Source of the DNA: Leishmania martiniquensis
Lineage: Eukaryota; Euglenozoa; Kinetoplastea; Trypanosomatida; Trypanosomatidae
Direction: 5' to 3'
Length of the DNA: 64,000 nucleotides
NCBI RefSeq assembly: GCF_017916325.1
Contig: NC_090161.1
Coordinates: 334,501-398,500 of the forward strand
Positions 57,394 to 64,000 of the stretch are shown here, one piece after another. Position 1 is the stretch's first letter. Every line of letters begins with the position of its first letter. The notes beneath the pieces were generated by a model. It searched no databases. It was not told where the DNA came from and saw only the letters and a list, made by a program, of their open reading frames with translations. A program made the position numbers and the translations under genes.

Positions 57394-57656
57394 CTCAATT
57401 TCTTTGTCAACCCTCCCCTCGCCCTTCCTCTGCGAGCACACTCGCACACACTTCACCGGAATGCGGCGTGAATATTGTGCATAGCACCTCTTTGACGAAG
57501 GCGGCGCCAACACTGCGACAGATCGCGAACACATTGAAGACAGTGTGGTGGGTGCGAGTGAGCGCCGCAAGTACCCATCTCCTCTGCCTCTTCGAGTCAC
57601 ACCTCACACTCAGACACCTTTCAGCGCACCTCTCTTCTTTGCTCTTCCTCGATTCG

Positions 57657-57727
57657 CATACATACATATATGTACATTTAGATATATACACAGATATACA
57701 TATATTTATTTATATATATATGTGTAT
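57657..57727 (+). repeat. AT-rich (TA)n island
   Basis: Seventy-one bases of TA/CA/TTTA-type sequence with several TATATA units, in an otherwise GC-rich region. It lies about 420 bases upstream of the next start codon. Confidence 0.85.
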
Positions 57728-57934
57728 TGTGGGCGAAAGCAGTCGGCAGCTGCCCTACCAAATCGGCTCATAGAGAGGCAGCGACAAACGCCTCGGCATT
57801 CACTCCCCTCCCCCCGCACGCACGCTGCTCAGGAGGCCAAAACGCACTCACGCACAGACACGTTCATACATCCTTTCGGCGCATGCCTATTCTCTGCCAC
57901 GCAGACGCAGAGGAGCGCAAAGAAACGCGGCTCG

Positions 57935-57974
57935 CCCAGCCTCTCCCCTCTTCTTTGCATCGTTCGCTCGCTAG
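57935..57974 (+). promoter_or_regulatory. Candidate spliced-leader acceptor
   Basis: The CT-rich segment CCTCTCCCCTCTTCTTTG near 57941-57958 is followed by AG at 57973-57974. The stronger tract at 58103-58140 has no AG before the ATG at 58151, so it may serve as a leader element rather than an acceptor. Confidence 0.4.
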
Positions 57975-58150
57975 AACGCAATACCTTCGTGTTGGGAAGC
58001 GGAGCGTATCCGTACAGCACTCATCCACGCGGCACCCCTCACGCTGATCACGCCGAGCAGGGCGCGAGAAGAGGCTCGTAGGCGTGTACACCTGTCAGCG
58101 ACTTTCCCTTCCCCTCCCCCCCTGTACACCCCTCACACCTTATTTGTTTC

Positions 58151-61100
58151 ATGTCGTCTGCTTCGCCAACAGCCGTGGGGGCGGGGACGCTCTACATCAA
58201 CGATGTTAGGACTCAAGTCGCATCCATACTAGAAGCTAGCACCACCGCTACTGGTCACAGCCCGTACCGGTCACCGTCGGGGGAGCGCCGTCGTGCCGCA
58301 AGACGGCCTCAAACATGCCGGGAGGGAAGCAACGGCAGCAGTCAGTGCAATTCACCTTCCCGGTACGGTGGCGGCGGCAACGGGAGCCTCTACAGCACCA
58401 CACCTCCGGTGTTCCCTATGCACGGCCGTAGCGTGGCTCGTTCTGGGAAGGGCGTGCAGAGTGCGCATCATGGCTCTTGTGCGTCGCCGGTTCCCATGGG
58501 TGAGCTAAACGCAGCAGCGTCGTCGTCCTCCTCTCCTCGGATGCCGCTACGGGGGGTGTCTGCCGCCCTCGCCCCACCAACACCGCGGAAACAGCGGCAC
58601 CACCTCCTCTTCTCTGCTGCTCCTGCACATTCTAGTGCGTGGAAGTTATCAGGTCCCAGAGGCGTAACCGCGTCCGCACCGCGACGGGGTAGCTCCAGCA
58701 GGCGTGGCGCCAGGAGTGCCGGCAGCCTATCTGCACGGCGCGCACATGCTACCCTCCTTACCGGCGTAGGTGGCGACTACACAGTTCGCATGAGCCAGCG
58801 CCCCCTCTACGCTGGCAGGGAGGTACAGGTGCGGCAGCGGGTCTCCCCTCCTCCAGCCGCTTACAAAACCACCGGCGTGCAAGGGGACCTCGCAATCTCC
58901 GTCGAAGCGAATACCGTTCGGCGACTGCAGAGGGGTGAGGCGGGTAAACCGGCTGTAGCGATAGAAGCAGCCAAAGCCACGCCTGCGGAGGCCGCTACTG
59001 CTGCCTGTGCTCGCGCAACGGTGAAGGGAGGTCAGGTGAGGCCGCTAGTGGAACGCGGCAGCGTCATCGAGCAACTGGCCGCAGCCACCCATGTGAAGAG
59101 TAGTAGAGGGCCCGCGGCCGATCAAGCAGCAACCCGTGCGCTCAGCTCGCCCTGGTCGCACGGCGAGGGTGACCAGCAATTGTCGCGGCTGACTGGTGGC
59201 AGGCCTCTGAGCTCGCTACAGCTGCAGGATGTAATTCGGATGCATCTCGGAAAGGCGCCGTCTAATGTGGGCGCCAGTGCCACTGGCCTGGTGGATAGGC
59301 GCTTGCTAAATGACACGCTTGTCTTCGCCGCCCCAGAAAGGACGCAGGCCGGCGAGGAGAACCCTGTTTACACACAACTGAAGTCATTCCGAATGCCGCA
59401 AGGGTCCATAGTCGCCTCCCAAGCCCCTTCGCTGCACCCTCCGCCGAGTTCCGAATCAACTGGTGACAAACCAGCTGAAGCCCCCTCCCATGCCCCAACT
59501 ACAGCCGCGCCGGCTACGCAGGGGACAGCGATAGCACCTGCGGTGGAGGGCCCCCCATCTGCCCCAGTGCCAGCGCCTCCCGCCGGCATGTCCGCTCCTG
59601 CGGTGTCCCCTCTTCCGGCAGGTACTGACACCCGTCTCGCCACTGCCGTAACAGGCGCTACGGCGACTGAAAAAGCACCAGCACCACCAACGGCCCCAGC
59701 AGCTGAAAGCGCCGCTGCCGCACCGACAAATCGACCTTCGGCGGTGGGGACGGGAGGTTCAGCTGCGATTACCGCTTCGGGCGCGACGCTGCCTCCGCAA
59801 CAGGTCTCTGCTCGGGAGTTGACAAAAGAGGAGGTGGCGGAAGCAGAGGAGGAGCGCTTGCTGCGCGATCTCATAGCCGCGTCGCATCCTGGCCGCCGAA
59901 GTGCCTGGTCACCGTCGTCACCTCTCATCGATGAAGGCCAGGCCGCACTCCCTCTCGCACGCCCTTCGGCTGGCCCCACCACAGACCTTGACCTCGTTAC
60001 TGCGATGGAGAACGCGCTGCAGCTGCGACGGGAGACACGCGGTGGTGCGCTTTATGGGTGGCGGAGGCCCCCAGAAAACGTGCTGCTCCCTGACCCGTCG
60101 CAGCCCGCGCCCACGTGGACCGTCCTCCAGTCGGTGCCTGCCCAGGAGGCGCAGCAGGCAACGGCCAGGGCTGCTATTGCGCGGCCCGCCGGTGGTGCTT
60201 CTGCAGATCGAGCGGTATCATTGGGTGATGGCATGACGGCCGCCGCTCCCCATACGGCCAGGGGTGCAGCGAATGGCCACGAGGTGCCGCAGATGCCGGA
60301 CTGCATCGACTATCACGCACCGTTCCAGTGTGTACTTCGCCCCGAGTACGTGGAGCACGATCTTGTGCCAGCGGCCTTGAGCGCCGAAACCGTCCTCGAC
60401 ACTGGCGTGGATGACTCAATGGCGTCTCGCCACACTATCCGCACCACCACGACTGCCGCAGCGGCAGCAGCGCCGGTCCAGAGCGGCGATGCCAAGGTGT
60501 GTGCGCACGCTAGCGCGACAGCCACCGCCAGTGGCGGCGCAGTAAAGACAATGGGCGCGCAGGCCGTCATTCTGCGCGACCCACTCTCTCTCCTTGCATG
60601 CGAGCATCTCGCCGTGGACACCATGGACATTAACGCTCGCCGCCGCGCATACCTCTCGGCGGTGGAAACGATGCATGGTATCACCCGCGGCGGGGCACTT
60701 TCCAGCACCCGACCAGGTGAGCCAGCCTCCATGCTGCAAGAGGCCTCGCCGCCGATCGAGGTGTTCTGCGAGCTGTCGTACCCGGCCAAGGTGTTGCTGT
60801 CGGCGATTCTGTACATGCGCGCGCTTGGGGCGCTGCCTACCCTGTTGCGAGTTGGCCCGCTCACTGAGTATAGTTCCGTTGTGGGCAAAGAAAACTGCAT
60901 CGAGCTTGTATTCTACAACCCTTCCAGAGAGGAGGGCTGGCAGGAGACGCAGGAAGAGCAGCCAAAGCGCTTGCGGCACAGCTCCGTGCAAGAGCTCAGC
61001 GCCGACTCGACCGTCTTTTACGACTGTGTGCCGGCCGCTCGCATTTCGCTACTCGAGTCTGCGGAGCCTCCCGACGCACGGGGGCGGTCTCGATCGCAGC

Positions 61101-63373
61101 GGCTGAGGAGGGGGCACCGCAGCCAGTCGTGCAGTCCCACTATAAACCGCGCCCGCGGCTCCATAGCCGACTCCTTCGCCGGGGAAGGTGTGGCCCGCGC
61201 CAACCCCGCGCACCGCCACGCAGATGCGTCTCCGTCAGGGCGGCCGAGCGCTGTCGAGAGCCGGCTGATGAGGACGTTGTCCGAGGCGGCGATGCGGCGT
61301 GCCAGCTCAGTAACCTTCGAGAGCGTTGGCGCTGGCGCTGCCGCTGTCACCTCCCGCACCGTCTCACCGCGCCGGTTTTCGCCCCATGCGAGCTTCACAA
61401 ACCTGGCTGGACCGCAGCTGCGCAGTGCCGAGATATCGCTGATGGCGGACGATATCCTCGATGAAGCACTTCGCTCCCCTGGCGCTGGCGGTGGTGAGCC
61501 CTTGCGCTATGAAAGCGGTGGCTTCCCGCTACAGCGCAACGAGCCACGGAGTGGCCAGGGCACAAACGCGGATGAACTCCCCAGCGGCAGCGACGACGAG
61601 CAGAGTGGTTGCGCCAGCCCTGCGCATGGTCGCCAGCACCACCAGAGACCATCCCAGCCGCGTGGCACTGTGCGTGCCAGACCCGCTGTCGCCTGCGTTC
61701 CGCGGCTACGCACGACACCTTCAGCGGGTACATCGGCAAAGGGCGCATCCGGCGCGGCGGCCTCGGCTGCAGCCACCGCCTACTCTGCCCTTCGACGCAG
61801 CTCCGTCACCGTTGCGCTGGAGGACCTGCAACAGCTGGCTCGGGAGTACGGCGGGTCGGCTACGGCGCGCGCGGCAAGCGCGCCTTTTTCGTCGCGGCAT
61901 TTTTTCACCGACCGTATGAGGCTCTCGTCTCCCGCGAGGCAGCCTGCGAAGGCGATGCCCAGGCCGCTGACGCGAGTTGAAAAGAGCGCGTCGACCACCA
62001 CGTGTGGCCCAAGGGCAGGGGCAGCTCTTGCCAGCGGTGCGAAGTCGGCAAGCGCGTACGGCCCTGGCGACGCCCGTTTCCCCAGGGGAGGGCGGGAGCT
62101 TTGTGTGGTCCTGCGCGCCATCGTGGCACAGAAGTCGCATGTTTACTCCTTTGGCAAGGCTGAAACGGTGCACGTCTTGCCCCCCTTACCGTCACGCAGC
62201 ACGGACGACGACGTGGACACGACACTGCCGCGCGATGAAGCGCTGCAGAAGACGGCGGAGCTGGAGCGCCTCGCAGTCGGCCCGTCGAATCCGCTATTCA
62301 AACTCCTCAGCAGTGATACCAAGCAGCGTGGGGAGGCAACGATAGGGGCAGGCCAGTGGAAAGCTGCCTTGCGCGATCGGGCGCGCCGTGTCGCCGCCAT
62401 GGCGCGCCGCAGTGGCTCAGTCTTAGTGGATGGGCAGGGCAAGCCGACGGCAGACGATTACGGCGACCTTGCCGTGGCTTTTCTTCTGAGCGGCAACGCG
62501 TCGGAGCTGAGCGGCTCGGTGCCAGACATAATGGAGCTGGAGGCGCTACGGTACCGCATCTTCTCACTGTTAGGATACAGCGCAAGTGACCCGGCGGGCA
62601 TGCAAGGCATGAGAGAGGCCGCCGCTCGACCGCCAGCATCATCCACCCAGCGGCCCGGCAGAGCATCGGTGTCACTTCGAGAACCGAATCGGACGAGCCT
62701 GCAGCACCACTTGGACTTGTTCACTGCTTTCCGCGCTCCGGTCTCGCCCCACTCGAAACCCAATGAGACGTCGTTCATGGCGTCGCCTGGGTCACCGCGC
62801 GCCCCGCGTCTCTCCATATTGGGGACGCAGCGACGGCCCAGCTTCTTTGAAAGCGCGCTGCGCCAAACGGATCCGCTGGGAGACTTGGCTAGTGGCGGCG
62901 ATGGGAGGGGGCACTACCTCACCGAGTTTGATGTGCAGCGGCGGCAGAAGCAGCAGCAGCAGCAGTCGGCTCAGCCGCTGGAGCCACAGGCACTGATGCG
63001 GCAGCGCTACCCGATCTACCGTGCCTCCAGCGTGGCGGAGAGCACTCTGCAAGTCTTCTTCGCTGAGGCAAGAGCAGCCGTTGCTGCGGCGCGTAAGCAG
63101 ACAAGACGGCATGGCGATGCCAAGTCGTCCAGCGGCCGCCGCAGCGCCAGGAGTGAACTTTTGCCCTCACCGAGTCCGTCGTCGGATCCTATGCGGCACC
63201 CGTGCACCGAAGCGGCGGCTAGCGTGCTGCAGGACGCAGAGCGCGATCTCCTGCGCTTCCGCCCGATGAACCTGAACAGATTCCACCGCGAGCTGACGGA
63301 TGCCGTGCAGTGTGCATTGGATGTGCAAATGGAGCGGGGCAAAGAAAGTCTTCAGCAGGCGTTCCATGCGTAG
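58151..63373 (+). CDS. Large hypothetical protein, 1740 residues
   Basis: A continuous frame from ATG 58151 to TAG 63371-63373. I recognise no named domain. Long parts (about 30-370, 420-620 and 960-1300) are Ser/Ala/Pro/Arg-rich and probably disordered. Ordered islands are a start segment TLYINDVRTQVASILEAST, about 715-760 (IDYHAPFQCVLRPEYVEHDLV), about 865-940 (VFCELSYPAKVLLSAILYMRALGAL then NCIELVFYNPSREEGW) and about 1315-1480. The last includes a strand ELCVVLRAIVAQKSHVYSFG and helices around AVAFLLSGNASEL and EALRYRIFSLLGYS. The C-terminal helix RFRPMNLNRFHRELTDAV closes the chain. A Gln run lies near 1598-1604. The stop codon lies in a perfect hairpin. Confidence 0.78.
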   Translation: MSSASPTAVGAGTLYINDVRTQVASILEASTTATGHSPYRSPSGERRRAARRPQTCREGSNGSSQCNSPSRYGGGGNGSLYSTTPPVFPMHGRSVARSGKGVQSAHHGSCASPVPMGELNAAASSSSSPRMPLRGVSAALAPPTPRKQRHHLLFSAAPAHSSAWKLSGPRGVTASAPRRGSSSRRGARSAGSLSARRAHATLLTGVGGDYTVRMSQRPLYAGREVQVRQRVSPPPAAYKTTGVQGDLAISVEANTVRRLQRGEAGKPAVAIEAAKATPAEAATAACARATVKGGQVRPLVERGSVIEQLAAATHVKSSRGPAADQAATRALSSPWSHGEGDQQLSRLTGGRPLSSLQLQDVIRMHLGKAPSNVGASATGLVDRRLLNDTLVFAAPERTQAGEENPVYTQLKSFRMPQGSIVASQAPSLHPPPSSESTGDKPAEAPSHAPTTAAPATQGTAIAPAVEGPPSAPVPAPPAGMSAPAVSPLPAGTDTRLATAVTGATATEKAPAPPTAPAAESAAAAPTNRPSAVGTGGSAAITASGATLPPQQVSARELTKEEVAEAEEERLLRDLIAASHPGRRSAWSPSSPLIDEGQAALPLARPSAGPTTDLDLVTAMENALQLRRETRGGALYGWRRPPENVLLPDPSQPAPTWTVLQSVPAQEAQQATARAAIARPAGGASADRAVSLGDGMTAAAPHTARGAANGHEVPQMPDCIDYHAPFQCVLRPEYVEHDLVPAALSAETVLDTGVDDSMASRHTIRTTTTAAAAAAPVQSGDAKVCAHASATATASGGAVKTMGAQAVILRDPLSLLACEHLAVDTMDINARRRAYLSAVETMHGITRGGALSSTRPGEPASMLQEASPPIEVFCELSYPAKVLLSAILYMRALGALPTLLRVGPLTEYSSVVGKENCIELVFYNPSREEGWQETQEEQPKRLRHSSVQELSADSTVFYDCVPAARISLLESAEPPDARGRSRSQRLRRGHRSQSCSPTINRARGSIADSFAGEGVARANPAHRHADASPSGRPSAVESRLMRTLSEAAMRRASSVTFESVGAGAAAVTSRTVSPRRFSPHASFTNLAGPQLRSAEISLMADDILDEALRSPGAGGGEPLRYESGGFPLQRNEPRSGQGTNADELPSGSDDEQSGCASPAHGRQHHQRPSQPRGTVRARPAVACVPRLRTTPSAGTSAKGASGAAASAAATAYSALRRSSVTVALEDLQQLAREYGGSATARAASAPFSSRHFFTDRMRLSSPARQPAKAMPRPLTRVEKSASTTTCGPRAGAALASGAKSASAYGPGDARFPRGGRELCVVLRAIVAQKSHVYSFGKAETVHVLPPLPSRSTDDDVDTTLPRDEALQKTAELERLAVGPSNPLFKLLSSDTKQRGEATIGAGQWKAALRDRARRVAAMARRSGSVLVDGQGKPTADDYGDLAVAFLLSGNASELSGSVPDIMELEALRYRIFSLLGYSASDPAGMQGMREAAARPPASSTQRPGRASVSLREPNRTSLQHHLDLFTAFRAPVSPHSKPNETSFMASPGSPRAPRLSILGTQRRPSFFESALRQTDPLGDLASGGDGRGHYLTEFDVQRRQKQQQQQSAQPLEPQALMRQRYPIYRASSVAESTLQVFFAEARAAVAAARKQTRRHGDAKSSSGRRSARSELLPSPSPSSDPMRHPCTEAAASVLQDAERDLLRFRPMNLNRFHRELTDAVQCALDVQMERGKESLQQAFHA

Positions 63374-63384
63374 AACGCCTGCTG
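63353..63384 (+). repeat. Perfect 12-bp inverted repeat over a stop codon
   Basis: The left arm CAGCAGGCGTTC (63353-63364) is the exact reverse complement of the right arm GAACGCCTGCTG (63373-63384), with the 8-base loop CATGCGTA. The TAG stop at 63371-63373 lies at the loop/right-arm junction. The RNA should form a stable GC-rich hairpin. Confidence 0.9.
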
Positions 63385-63822
63385 TTGCGGGCGTATGTAC
63401 CACTGCCAACGTGTGGCTCATGAATCGATGGGAAATGCTTTACCTGTGCCGGTCGCCCAGAGATGCAGCCTTCTTTGCCCTTCTTTCATAGTCGTGTTGC
63501 CGCTCTCCACTCCGGCAACTACCAGCTGCCCCCTCCCCTCCCCCTTTTTTATATCGGGTCTTGCGGTAAACATATGGGCACACACGTGTGGATATGTCTG
63601 TCGCCCACGTCCTCTTTTTCGGCTTCGTTTGTGTGACCGCCACAGGCGCGTAGACTCCCCTCCCCCCTCCCGCCCCTTAATAGAACGCTTAGAAGCACGA
63701 ACAGGGAAGTGAGAGCCACCAGGGTGTGCCCCCTTAACGCAACACAAGGCCGATGCCGGGCATGAACTACCCACCGCCGCGCGTTCTCTTCGTCTCTCCC
63801 TCCCTGTTGGTTCAGGGGTGTG
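63374..63822 (+). other. 3' UTR and intergenic region after last gene
   Basis: A spacer with C/T tracts at about 63520-63550 and 63655-63675 and no gene. A T/C-rich tract at 63784-63812 leads to a good acceptor. Confidence 0.6.
63784..63815 (+). promoter_or_regulatory. Predicted spliced-leader acceptor for the next gene
   Basis: TCTCTTCGTCTCTCCCTCCC followed by TGTTGGTTCAG places AG at 63814-63815. The first ATG after it is at 63823. Confidence 0.6.
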
Positions 63823-63865
63823 ATGGGTCTCACCACTTGGCGACGAGGTGCGTTGACCGCCGGTT

Positions 63866-64000
63866 ATGCCGCGAGACTGTCGCGCGAGTGGACGCTTCGC
63901 ATGCGGTGAAGAGTCGGGTGGGGGAGAAGGACCAGAGGAAAGCGGAGCGGTGGCGGCGGTGGTGTGGGCCCGTGCGCTCCTCCATAGGTGGGCAGAACAG
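63866..64000 (+). CDS. Possible 5' end of the next gene (truncated by window)
   Basis: After the acceptor at 63814-63815 the first ATG, 63823, opens only 28 codons (63823-63909). The next ATG, 63866, opens a frame still open at the window end, 45 codons, Gly/Glu/Ala/Arg-rich with no recognisable motif. Either the first frame is an upstream regulatory frame and the second begins the gene, or the true start lies past 64000. Confidence 0.3.
   Translation, partial: MPRDCRASGRFACGEESGGGEGPEESGAVAAVVWARALLHRWAEQ

Larger units (their letters stand above)
56374..58150 (+). other. Intergenic region with AT-rich island
   Basis: A 1.8-kb spacer with a long CA run (56674-56696), TG/TA runs near 56730-56760, C/T tracts (56960-56992, 58103-58140) and a 71-base AT island at 57657-57727. 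A frame of 82 codons from ATG 57145 is weakly possible as a gene. Confidence 0.6.

Noticed and set aside
1..64000. CRISPR arrays, tRNA/rRNA genes, insertion sequences, bacterial operons
   Set aside because: No regularly spaced direct repeats, no recognisable tRNA or rRNA sequence, no transposase. The window has clear trypanosomatid chromosome features.

Overview
The window looks like a segment of a Leishmania-like trypanosomatid nuclear chromosome. It is GC-rich. Every convincing gene lies on the + strand in long, apparently intronless frames. Genes are separated by 0.5-2.2 kb spacers made of pyrimidine tracts followed by AG (spliced-leader acceptors) and CA/GT/TA microsatellites. This is one stretch of a directional polycistronic unit, so neighbouring genes need not share a function. 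I saw no bacterial operon features, CRISPR arrays, tRNA or rRNA genes, and no strand switch. Genus-level placement is inference.

Layout: (1) 2-541, the 3' part of a gene for a protein with a C-terminal membrane anchor. (2) 2362-2889, a mitochondrial [2Fe-2S] ferredoxin of FDX2 type. (3) 3986-5002, an RRM protein with an ALY/REF-like layout. (4) 5483-7147, an unrecognised protein. (5) 7960-14049, an unrecognised 2029-residue protein. (6) 14694-16193, a probable mitochondrial protein with a PIN/NYN-like C-terminal half. (7) 16745-17125, a 126-residue single-pass membrane protein, probably mitochondrial. (8) 19325-31627, a giant TEP1 homologue (TROVE, DUF4062, NACHT, WD40), the centrepiece of the window. 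(9) 32503-33921, a p28/DNALI1-type axonemal inner-arm dynein light chain. (10) 35460-40796, an unrecognised 1778-residue protein. (11) 42435-44048, a probable mitochondrial helical-repeat protein. (12) about 45243-47624, an unrecognised protein. (13) 48283-51150, a pseudouridine synthase of the RPUSD2/Pus8-Pus9 type. (14) 52013-53488, a RING-H2 plus coiled-coil protein. (15) 54337-56373, an acidic beta-helix-like protein. (16) 58151-63373, an unrecognised 1740-residue protein. The last 185 bases hold a predicted spliced-leader acceptor and perhaps the start of the next gene.

Several genes fall into RNA metabolism (ALY/REF-like, TEP1, pseudouridine synthase, PIN/NYN-like and helical-repeat mitochondrial proteins). 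Others belong to the mitochondrion (ferredoxin, small membrane protein) and the flagellum (p28). Expression is presumably set after transcription, through trans-splicing, UTRs and mRNA stability; no conventional promoter is expected per gene.

Points deserving most attention: the TEP1 homologue and strong evidence that its C-terminus continues in another frame; the ALY/REF-like protein; a perfect 12-bp hairpin over the stop codon of the last gene; a candidate degenerate retroposon (SIDER-like) at about 41.2-41.7 kb; and a RING domain split by about 136 residues.
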